Shown here in pieces: positions 48,092 through 56,155 of a stretch of 64,000 nucleotides of DNA. The DNA lies in contig OX638369.1 in NCBI GenBank assembly GCA_951812925.1, positions 26,492,533 through 26,556,532 of the forward strand, given 5' to 3'. The first letter of the stretch is position 1. Each line of letters begins with the position of its first letter. The DNA comes from Calliopum simillimum (Eukaryota > Arthropoda > Insecta > Diptera > Lauxaniidae). The position numbers and the translations under genes are program-made. The notes below the pieces were generated by a model. The model ran no database searches. It saw only the letters and a program-made list of their open reading frames with translations, and was not told where the DNA came from.

Positions 48092-48167
48092 ACTAGCGCC
48101 GTCTGTTGTAGCTAGCGTAGCATGTCTCAAAACCAGAGTGTGTTACCATTTAACAATTTGGCCTTAT
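48092..48167. other. 76-nt spacer of the inverted dimer
   Basis: Unpaired sequence between the arms, relatively GC-rich (ACTAGCGCCGTCTGTTGTAG). Its mid part contains TGTAGCTAGCGTAGCATG. No similarity to other parts of the window was noticed. Confidence 0.5.
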
Positions 48168-48215
48168 GAGCCTTATGATTTATGCATAATGGCGATCCTG
48201 CTCAGAGAGTTTACT

Positions 48216-48297
48216 CGTGACCTATAGCATAATCGCTTAAGCACCGCGTTCTCTTTCATTAGAAAACCGGAGTCACGGGTTCGAGTACGGTTTCTGG
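48216..48297 (+). promoter_or_regulatory. tRNA-like segment with internal pol III A and B boxes
   Basis: The A-box-like TAGCATAATCG at 48225-48235 fits TRGCNNARYNG. The B-box-like GGTTCGAGTAC at 48278-48288 differs from GGTTCGANTCC at one fixed base. The spacing of 53 nt between box starts is within the range for tRNA-type promoters. Acceptor and T-stem pairing are poor, so this is a tRNA-derived promoter rather than a functional tRNA. The tRNA of origin cannot be told. Confidence 0.7.
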
Positions 48298-48310
48298 CAA
48301 GATTTAACTA

Positions 48311-48399
48311 AAACTGATCTGAGGAGGCTATATACATGTTTATATATGAAAAATATATAAATATGTATGTGGAAGTAGCCGAAACATATGTAATCAATT
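48311..48399 (+). ncRNA. Hammerhead ribozyme (type I), right arm
   Basis: Conserved core elements occur in order with correct geometry. Stem I strand TGAT at 48315-48318 is followed directly by CTGAGGA (48319-48325, the CUGANGA box). Stem II GGCTA (48326-48330) pairs with TAGCC (48376-48380) and extends as TATACAT/ATGTATG and an AT hairpin. GAAA follows at 48381-48384. Stem III is ACA/TGT (48384-48386 and 48389-48391) closed by a 2-nt loop. The cleavage triplet GTA ends at 48392, and stem I closes with ATCA (48393-48396) pairing to TGAT. Predicted cleavage follows A48392. Short stem III with open stem I matches the hammerheads known from Penelope-like elements and animal retrozymes. Activity is untested. 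Confidence 0.78.
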
Positions 48400-48478
48400 T
48401 CCATGTTAACACTTGCTTTCGTCTGTTGTTGAAAAATTGCAAAAATGACTGTTTAATTAGTTCAATATAAAATTATCA

Positions 48479-49205
48479 TACTTCAATTTAGAAAAAAGCG
48501 CGTTGGTACTTTTATTAGTACTATACAAGCAATAAAAAAAACAGTCAATAAACTAACTTCATAATTAAAAAAAAAATTATTAAATAATTTTTGATAAACA
48601 TCTCGTTTTAGGTATTTAAGTTTTATTAAAAAACTCGAAAGTATATTTTTATAGATACGTTTAGTTTGATGATAAAAATAAGAGTTGAGTTGAATTATTT
48701 TTAGCTGATGTCACTTATTTTTATTAAGCGGCCATTAATAAGAATTTTATTTTTCATACAGCACTAAATGTCTTTTACAATGGCAATAAAATTTACTTTC
48801 CAAGTGATATCGAAAACTTTTGTTAACTAGTTTTATTGCATACATTTCATATATATATATGCAATCGAAACAAATTTGTTTATAAAACTGTTGATTCTAA
48901 TATGCCTTAATGGAAAAAATTCGAAAGCTACAATATTAAACCTCATGCGGATATTGTTCATATTAGTAGCTAAATACAATATTATGTTGCACTCACTAAT
49001 TATTAAACTGAAAAAAGCATTAAAAATCTACTGACGCTAAATCCAAATATCAAAATTTGAAGATGTATATAATTTTAAACAACTATGTAGAAATCTATAC
49101 TTTGAAGAACAGAAATTGTTGCTCTATACCCTTAGGAATTACAGGAGAATACATACAAGGAAAGAAATTCAATAATTCCATACTTTGACAATTTATAGGG
49201 TAAAC
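48479..49205. other. No gene seen
   Basis: AT-rich non-coding sequence. TAGGAATTACAGGAGAATAC near 49133 weakly resembles the LINE tail at 31094. Confidence 0.35.
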
Positions 49206-49206
49206 C

Positions 49207-49318
49207 CTGTGGATTCGCCATCCCTAGGTGATATGGTACCCCTAGATGATATGGCACCCCTATATGATATGTGACCCCTAGATGATATGGCACCCCTAGA
49301 TGACATGGCACCCCTTCC
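49207..49318. repeat. Minisatellite ATGGCACCCCTAGATGAT
   Basis: Six tandem copies of an 18-20-bp unit with minor variation (GGTACCCC, GTGACCCC). Isolated relatives ATGGTGCCATATCTCC (49794) and GGTGCCATATCTCC (49998) lie downstream. The minus-strand frame across it (VPYHLG repeats) is not a gene. Confidence 0.85.
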
Positions 49319-50915
49319 AATTTCAATTATTGCATCTGTCGCAGCATTCAAATATGGCAAAATTGTAGTTTAGTTGCGCGAAGTAATATTCGTTTAGTTG
49401 CGGTTGCTATAATAACCTCATTCGGATTTTTTTTTAAAAGAATCGGAATGTAAACGGCTGACTTTTTTTGCACATATTTCGATTCGATACAGTTACATGG
49501 TGCAGAACAGAAGAAAATAATGTGGTGCAGCAGAAAAAAATGCAACGTGTAATGGTTTCAAAGAAGATTGCATATAAACGAAAGGTGGTTAATACTTATG
49601 ATTCTTCCGATGGAGTTTAAGAAAACATTAACGTCAAAGATTATTTTTGAAGGGTGCGTTGAATGTTAGAAGACTATGCACAAACTACTAAATCATGTGG
49701 TTACATTAAACATGTTGATCTTAAACGAAACTATGCAACAATTCAGGCAAAGAAGACTTGAAAACTTCTTAGGGTGCTAAATCATCCTTAATATGGTGCC
49801 ATATCTCCATAGTCTCAGGTGATTTGACACTTTATAGAATTTTTTTGAATTGAAAAGAAACCATGTGTATTTTCAATAATTTTCCGCTTGAGTTAAAGTA
49901 CTAGTATTTGTTTTAAATTCTACAAAAGATAAAATCGTTTTTTATTTCCATTAAAAATTTTTTTTAATTCCGTTTTAATAGATGTTCAACGAAAAAGGTG
50001 CCATATCTCCCGGGCTTACTCTAGAGTTAATATCATCATGAGCATGTACTTTTTGTCTCAAATTTTTAGCAACTATTAACCAAAAGTCACCCTAGACATT
50101 TTTAAGCGGCCATTAATTAAATCTGTCATTTTTGTGGAGCAGCAAAAGCTCAGTAATTGTGCAAATAAGTAAACGTAATAATATACATCGGAAGTGTGAT
50201 ATTGGAGTCAAAGTTTACAAATAAATTCTGAAAAATATGCTTAAAATTACTTAGTAGCATTTTTATGGCTTGTTTTGCTTACCAATTGACGAAGTAAACT
50301 AAAAACTTATAAACTTTAATATTTTCCAGTTGTTATGTCTTCTCTATGGCTAAATGTGAGTTTCTTGCTTACTTTAGTTCGAAGAATTTGACGAAATCAT
50401 GATCCGTAAGTAGTACTAGTGATAACATACTTGCACAGAAATTTGATCATGTGTTCCATGAGCATTTGGCGGATTATGCATTCTGCTTCACAGATTCCAA
50501 TGAGTGAAATGATGAAATTATGTCATCAGATTAATCACTTAATGTTTCCCTGCGAGAATAAAGCATAGCGTATGCTAACATATTCGGGCAGACAAATTAT
50601 GGTCCTTGAAAAGTATTCTTTTCAGCAAATTAGTAATCATCTGTTAATAGGTTCTCGTTTTTGTTTAAACGATTTTGTAGGAATTTGTCACCTGTCATAA
50701 TTTTAAAGTATGCATGTTTTCTAGTCAAACAACTGCTAATTAACATCATTGTCACATTTATAAATAAAGAAAAAATAAATTATTAACAACATCTGTTAAT
50801 TGAAATTTGATGAATACTTAAATGAAATGCTTCCGTAAGCTTTAGTTTAATTTTCATAATTCATAATTTCTTATGCAAATCCGTAACTGATACTTTGCAT
50901 TAAAATTTAACAAAA

Positions 50916-50943
50916 CAAGTTTGTAGCTGAAGTCTTTTTTTAC
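50916..50943 (-). repeat. Dispersed 28-bp motif, diverged copy 7
   Basis: On the minus strand TAAAAAAA then GACTTCAGCTACAAACTTG. Confidence 0.4.
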
Positions 50944-51073
50944 TAAAAAGGTAAAAATATTTTTGTTAAATGTTGAATAATTTTGACAACAAATAGTTCT
51001 AGCAACATTTTCAGCAAAATAAGTTGACAAATAAATGCTGAAGTGTAATTATAGCAAAGATGACGAACAGACA

Positions 51074-51100
51074 AAAACAAAAGACTCAAGCAACGAACTT
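51074..51100 (+). repeat. Dispersed 28-bp motif, copy 8
   Basis: AAAACAAAA then GACTCAAGCAACGAACTT, one difference over 18 bases. Confidence 0.55.
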
Positions 51101-52140
51101 ACTTGCATGATAACTCCAAATGTCAACTAAACTTAAATCAAAACTTTAATGTTTTCCTATCAAAAACAAACAGAAGTTAATTTAATTTATTGCATGCTAT
51201 TGCGTATGTATGTAGAACGATAAAGAAAAATTAAAGCGCAACAGCAGCAACACCTTAACTTAAATGCTTTGCCGTAAAACAATCGAATTACTCGCTTTAC
51301 TTTATAATGCTGCTGTTGAACTTTCAATTTAGTTATGGTTTGCAGCTTAAACAATTGCTGTTGCTACTATTACTGCATGCTAGCAAATTATTGTTGCTAT
51401 CCACTCACTTAGAGCAACAGCAGCAGCAGTAACAATTGTAACAGCAATAAAGCCAATGTTATATAATCGCATTAATTGCACGACATTAAGCTGCAGCTCA
51501 CATACAGACAAACATGTGCATACATACTTTAAATGACTGCCAGCTAGAAAGAAATACAACAAAAAAAAATTAAAGACTTGGCCCATATTGCCACACCCAA
51601 TTGTTAGTATGTGTGCGCTATCTCTGTTTTTGTGTGATTTTATGTTGTTGGCGGTAGCAAGGAAAATGAAAGTCAAACTATTTGATATGAAAAAAAAACT
51701 TTAATGCAATTGTAAGCTTTTTAAATAGGAGCATGAGAAAAAATACGCAAGCCTGAGAAAAATTAGTGCAGTCAATAAAAAAATACAACAACAATGGAAA
51801 AATAATGAATTAAATAACAAAATGTTACAGTGTATGAGGAGCATATGAAAAAAAAAACAACATGCATTTTATGCTGCAACAATAACAATAAAAACACTGC
51901 ATTGCAACACATTTGCTTTATGGACAATGACAATTAATTTTGTACACTTTTTTTCATGTTTTCTACTTAGTATGCATATGATTTTTAAATTTTTAATTAA
52001 AAAATTAATTTACATAAAAGTGGAAAACTCTACGGAAGTGGACAAGCACTTTTTACGAACAAATTTTGACTTTACATTGTTAAAGTGTGTGCGAAATTTG
52101 CTATAAGTATTATAAAAAAAAAATTACTAAAAAGTTTCAT

Positions 52141-52551
52141 GAGAGAAAATTTAAAATATTTATGAACTAAAAAGTCTAGTTCAAAAGTCTTTCGAAATAA
52201 AAGTTTATTTGAAAAAGATTTTCTTCTGCTCTACTGTAATGTCGATAAGAGAAAATTTAAAATATTTCATGAAATAAAATTCTTAGAAGATAAAAATTTT
52301 ATTATGCGAATACCAAATGTAGAAAATTTTTGAAAAATCGCGTGACACAAAAAATGTTATGAGATAAAAAAGCCTTAATTAAAAGTCTTATGAAGTAAAA
52401 GTTTATTTGAAATGTCAATTAGAAAAAATTTAAAATGTTTCACGAGGTAAAAATTTTCATTATGTGAAAACCAATTGTAGAAGATTTTTAAAAAATCGTA
52501 TGTTTAAAAAAGATTATGAGATAAAACAGTCTAACTCAAAAGACTTATGAA
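52141..52551. repeat. Degenerate ~200-bp AT-rich tandem repeat, left part
   Basis: Recurring phrases CTTATGAAATAAAAGTTTAT, CTGCTCTACTGTAATGTC, GAGAAAATTTAAAATATTTC and GAAGATTTTTGAAAAATCGC appear in the same order several times. The repeat continues on the other side of the Penelope insertion. Confidence 0.7.
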
Positions 52552-52564
52552 ATAAAAGTTTATT
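52552..52564 (+). repeat. Target-site duplication, left copy
   Basis: ATAAAAGTTTATT, repeated exactly at 53515-53527. Because the host satellite itself contains this phrase once per unit, the duplication is inferred from both flanks ending on the same phrase. Confidence 0.7.
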
Positions 52565-52605
52565 AGTGAAAAATGCTGAGCTACAGCCGTACGAATAAAA
52601 ACAAA
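52565..52605 (+). repeat. 41-bp inverted terminal piece, left
   Basis: Exactly complementary to 53440-53480 (GTACGGCTGTAGCTCAGC and flanking A/T on the right copy). Confidence 0.9.
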
Positions 52606-53244
52606 AATAATAAAAAACGAGTAAGAGACATACTCACTTGGAACGATTTTCCACAAAAAACAATAAGCCTATTAATTAAAGAAGCCACCAACAAACAGAA
52701 AACTGCAACAGCAAAAAATACGGAACCTAAAATCTACAAAAGTGTTACATATGTTCAGGGTTTTACCGAAAAATTAAATAAAACAGACATTTATGACAAA
52801 AACAAATATTGTCTTGCACCAAAATCATATAATACACTTAAGAGTATTTACACAAACACAAAGAGTAAGATACATGACATGGACAAATCTAATCTGGTGT
52901 ACCAAATACCATGTAATGGAGACGGAACCAACGTATGCGGACAAGTATATGTTGGCACAACAAAATCAAAATTAAAAGCAAGAATATCTTCACACAAATC
53001 AGACTTAAAATCAAAAACTGAGAACAAAACCGCGCTTGCACAACATTGCATAAAAGAGAAACATACACCTGACTTCGAAAACACAAAAATTTTACAACAA
53101 GAACAAAATTACATGAGACGATACACAATAGAAATGCTACACATTATCAATACACCGACAAACAAACGACTTAACTTCAAGACAGACACCGACGGTTGCG
53201 CGCATATTTATAAACTTCTTGTTAGACATAAAATCAGTCGATAG
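52573..53244 (+). CDS. Penelope-like GIY-YIG endonuclease, C-terminal fragment
   Basis: An open frame of 223 residues. Residues 1-13 come from the inverted terminal-repeat piece, so this start is not the native one. Residues ~20-105 resemble the linker between reverse transcriptase and endonuclease (YVQGFTEKLNK at 60-70; SYNTLKSIY at 85-93). The GIY-YIG domain spans ~108-195: VYQIPC at 109-114 and VYVG at 125-128 are the two signature strands, Arg137 in KARISSHK is the expected catalytic arginine, and Glu187 in RRYTIEMLHI is the metal-binding glutamate. Cys114, Cys122, His158 and His164 match the CCHH pattern that Penelope endonucleases carry. In the full element the enzyme nicks DNA to prime reverse transcription. 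The fragment is intact in frame but lacks the polymerase, so it is a relic or at most a stand-alone nuclease. Confidence 0.85.
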   Translation: MLSYSRTNKNKNNKKRVRDILTWNDFPQKTISLLIKEATNKQKTATAKNTEPKIYKSVTYVQGFTEKLNKTDIYDKNKYCLAPKSYNTLKSIYTNTKSKIHDMDKSNLVYQIPCNGDGTNVCGQVYVGTTKSKLKARISSHKSDLKSKTENKTALAQHCIKEKHTPDFENTKILQQEQNYMRRYTIEMLHIINTPTNKRLNFKTDTDGCAHIYKLLVRHKISR

Positions 53245-53367
53245 CTAGACAACGGACGAAAGACATTGCTTGCACGACAAGAGTTATGAAAAATTGTTAA
53301 AAGTATGTAAAATTATTATTTGTTTTTTATATTGTTAAGAAAATTCTAAAGTTATCTGTTTTTCTTC

Positions 53368-53426
53368 GTAGATTTTTCCTGATGATGGCTTAAAAATTAA
53401 GCCGAAATATTGAAAATAAAAATACA
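53368..53426 (+). ncRNA. Degenerate hammerhead-like motif of the Penelope terminal repeat
   Basis: CTGATGA at 53379-53385, a strong stem II GGCTTAA/TTAAGCC (53387-53393 and 53397-53403, AAA loop) and GAAA at 53404-53407 form the hammerhead core. Defects are an extra T between CTGATGA and stem II, T instead of C after GAAA, a mismatched stem III and a bulged AT-only stem I. Hammerheads are known in Penelope terminal repeats, and this looks like a decayed one. Confidence 0.55.
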
Positions 53427-53439
53427 TAAAAACATTTCT

Positions 53440-53480
53440 TTTGTTTTTATTCGTACGGCTGTAGCTCAGCATTTTTCACT
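53440..53480 (-). repeat. 41-bp inverted terminal piece, right
   Basis: Exact inverted match to 52565-52605. It lies just downstream of the hammerhead-like core, so it belongs to the element's terminal repeat. Confidence 0.9.
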
Positions 53481-53514
53481 AAATGTAACATAAAGAAGCC
53501 GATTACAACAATAC

Positions 53515-53527
53515 ATAAAAGTTTATT
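53515..53527 (+). repeat. Target-site duplication, right copy
   Basis: Exact repeat of 52552-52564. Confidence 0.7.
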
Positions 53528-54170
53528 TGAAAAAGATTTTCTCTGCTGTACTCATCAAAAAAAATTTAAATAACTTTTCATAAATCGCATGATACAACAA
53601 ATGTTATGAGATAAAAAATCTAACTCAAAAGTATTATGAAATACAATTTTATATGAAAAATATTTTCTTCTGCTCTACTGTAATGTCAATTAGTAAAACT
53701 ATAAAATATTTCACGAAACAAAATTCTCACGAGATAAAAATTTTTATAATATAAGTAGGTACCAATTGTAGAAGATTTTTGAAAAATCGCATGAGATAAA
53801 AAAGAAGATTTTTGAAAACTGTCATGAGATAAGAAAGTCTAACTCAAACGTCTTATAAAACAAAGGTTTATTAGATAATTATTTTCTTCTGCGCTTCTGT
53901 CATGTAAATTAGAGAAAATTTTAAATATTTCACGAAATAAAACTCTCACGAGATAAAAATTTTCGTTAATTGAATAAAAATTGTAGAAAATTGATATAAA
54001 AAATGTTATGAGATAAAAAATTCTGAAAATATTTTGTTCTTTAATGTCAATTAGAGAAACTTAAAAGCATTATATAAAATGTCTTAGAAGAATAAATCGC
54101 ATGAGACAGAGGGCCTGACACAAAAATCTTGTAAAATAATAGAAAAATATCACAAATTCGTCTTTTGATA
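53528..54170. repeat. Degenerate ~200-bp AT-rich tandem repeat, right part
   Basis: Continuation of the satellite at 52141-52551, with the same phrase order (CTCACGAGATAAAAATTTT, GCATGAGATAAAAAA). The similarity fades near 54170. Confidence 0.7.
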
Positions 54171-55294
54171 TTATGATATTAGCCAACGGTAATATATAAC
54201 ATTGGGACCAAAAATCGATTGATATCTAAATTTTTATTAAATCTGAATCTGTGTGACACGAAGACTGTTCCTGTTTTTCCACTCTGTTCTGTTATTCATT
54301 GAATTTACGTAGCATGCAGTTGAGAATTACCATAAATAATACCTTCGAGGAGAACTCAAAAACAAAATTCCTAGATACTCAATTCATACAAAAGGTGAAT
54401 CAGTAACCACATGACTTTCAATAAGTTTCTGGTAGTGTTTTCCTCTGAAGTTAGATATTTTCTTCCATGACCCTAATTATTTAACATATTTTTGTCATTT
54501 TTTTTTATTAGATCATGCAAAATTTTCTATGACAAATTTATTCTTTGAATTACTGCCAATTTTGTTTGTGGTAAATTTTGATAATTGCAAATTGTTATTT
54601 ATTGTGTTCTGTGTTTGATAACTCATACACTTGAGCTCCGTTTGACTTGTGGGTTTTTCTGTTTTGTACTGAGTGCTCGTTTCATGCAGATATTTTTATG
54701 ACTAATCAAATTCCTTGCGCTTGTTTACGCAGTCAAAATGTTTTGTTAAACAAATTAGGTTTTTCTACCGTTTGCACACAAAAATTCAATTTATTATTTA
54801 CATAGATACTGTGGTTGTTTTGTTTGTTAGCGGACTCCGGAAAGACACGTGTTATTCGTTCAAGCAACTGGCAAGAATTTTCAACCCAACTGGTAATAAA
54901 CACATTTTGTGTCGACATATGGCAGTCAAGTTTGTTTCTTAAGTCTTTCGTTTAGTTGCACAAGCTTACTGGTTGATTTTGTATTTTTTCACCAAAGCTG
55001 TAAAATTTTGAATTAGACTGAAGTTAAGAATAAAGAGTACAAAATTTGAGCATTGTGTTTTTGTATGTTATCGATTTTTTTATTATTACTAAAATTTTAA
55101 AAGTAAATGTACTGCGAAAATATGGGTATGATAAGGAAAATCGAAATTCCAAAGAGCAAAAATATTTTGATGATTGAAATTTTTATAAAATTCATGTTTT
55201 GAGTTTGATTTTTTGTATCTCATACTATTTCTTATACCATGCAATTTTTAAAAATTTTTCCACTACTGGAATTAATATTACTAGAGTTCGCCTT
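54171..55294. other. No gene seen
   Basis: AT-rich non-coding sequence. One minus-strand copy of the dispersed motif lies at 54927-54953. Confidence 0.35.
54927..54953 (-). repeat. Dispersed 28-bp motif, copy 9
   Basis: On the minus strand AAACGAAA then GACTTAAGAAACAAACTTG. Confidence 0.55.
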
Positions 55295-55439
55295 GTGGCC
55301 GAAATTCGACCATTTCGATTTGACCATAAAATAAAGGAAAAAGTTTTTATAACCTTCCTTGGGCGATAAAACACAAAAAGCTTTTAATATTCTTCCTTAG
55401 GGTTCGGGTTATCTGCATCGGTGCAGCAGCTTAGTTGCA

Positions 55440-56155
55440 ATATCGTACTTTCCATTTAGAGGCGTGTAACTCCTACTAAGAGCAAACAGTTTTTGATATC
55501 TTTCAATACCAAAATTCATAAAAATCAATCGTGCTATATAGTGCTTACTCTATATCTACACCAAATTTCATAAAAATAGTATGCAGTATTTTTGCTGTGA
55601 GAGCGGTTTTTCCATTAAGGGGCGTGGCACTGCCCACTGAAAACATAATGGTCATGTTATCGTTCCTAAGCGCCAATCCTATCTCCATACCAAATTTTGT
55701 TGAAACCGATGCAGCGGTTTAGCCGTGAGAGGGTTTTTTCCATTTAGGGGCGTGGCACAGCCCACTGAAAAACATAATGCTCATATTATCATTCCTTAGT
55801 GCTAACCCTACCTCCATACCAAATTTCGTTAAAATCGATGTAGCGGCTTAGCCGTAGGAGCATTTTTTCCATTTAGGGGCGTGGCACCGCCCACTGAAAA
55901 ACATAATAGTCATATTATCGTTCCTTAGTGCCAACCCTATCTCCATACCAAATTTCGTTAAAATCGATGCAGCGGTTTAGCAGTGAGAGCGTTTTTTCCA
56001 TTAAGGGGCGTGGCACCGCCCACTTAAAAAAAATTAGTCCTATGCATTGCTCCTCCTCACAACCTTTCCAACAAAAAAAAAATCGAGAAAATCGGTTGAG
56101 ATTTAGGTATAGAAACAGGGACTGAACCGATTTCGTTTGCCTATTTATATATAGA
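55440..56155 (+). repeat. ~128-bp tandem repeat (GGGGCGTGGCACCGCCC family)
   Basis: The GGGCGTGGCAC landmarks fall at about 55620, 55747, 55877 and 56006 (period ~128 bp), with a diverged first unit at about 55460. Each unit also holds CCATACCAAATTTCGTTAAA, TCGATGCAGCGGTTTAGC and AACATAATGGTCAT-like phrases. The 3' end, GACTGAACCGATTTCGTTTG then TATATATAG, looks like an element terminus. It is probably the tandem-repeat part of a dispersed non-autonomous element. Overlapping open frames on both strands are by-products. Confidence 0.8.

Larger units (their letters stand above)
47781..48478. mobile_element. Inverted dimer of a tRNA-box/hammerhead-ribozyme retroelement
   Basis: Positions 47781-48091 and 48168-48478 are 311-nt inverted copies with only about five mismatches, separated by a 76-nt spacer (48092-48167). 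Read outward from the spacer, each arm contains a tRNA-like segment with pol III A and B boxes and then a complete hammerhead ribozyme fold, followed by ~80 bp ending in ATATAAAATTATCA. tRNA-type promoter plus hammerhead in ~300 bp recalls pol III-driven SINE-like retrozymes and the hammerhead-bearing terminal repeats of Penelope-like elements. No protein is encoded. The high arm identity implies recent formation or gene-conversion-like maintenance. Confidence 0.8.
48168..48478 (+). repeat. Right 311-nt arm (plus-strand unit)
   Basis: Unit order is GAGCCTTATGATTTATGCAT start, tRNA-like segment 48216-48297, hammerhead 48311-48399, then a tail to 48478. The first run of four T residues downstream on this strand is at 48510-48513, where a pol III transcript could end. 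Confidence 0.8.
49319..52140. other. No gene seen
   Basis: AT-rich non-coding sequence with a CAGCAG patch at 51418-51430. Two copies of the dispersed motif lie at 50916-50943 (minus, diverged) and 51074-51100 (plus). Confidence 0.4.
52565..53514 (+). mobile_element. 5'-truncated Penelope-like retroelement
   Basis: A 950-bp insertion in a satellite, flanked by a 13-bp target duplication. It encodes the C-terminal GIY-YIG endonuclease of a Penelope-like element and ends with a hammerhead-like core followed by terminal sequence. A 41-bp block (52565-52605) at the 5' end is a perfect inverted copy of 53440-53480 near the 3' end. Penelope-like elements typically insert as 5'-truncated copies with partial inverted terminal-repeat fragments, which this matches. 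The reverse transcriptase domain is absent. Confidence 0.85.

Noticed and set aside
48216..48297. Functional tRNA gene
   Set aside because: A and B boxes are good but acceptor and T stems do not pair, and the segment is embedded in a repeated mobile unit.
49207..49318. CRISPR-like array
   Set aside because: Units are head-to-tail without variable spacers, and the window is eukaryotic.
52848..53128. Minus-strand open frames of 78 and 79 residues inside the endonuclease region
   Set aside because: Antisense shadows of the GIY-YIG frame.
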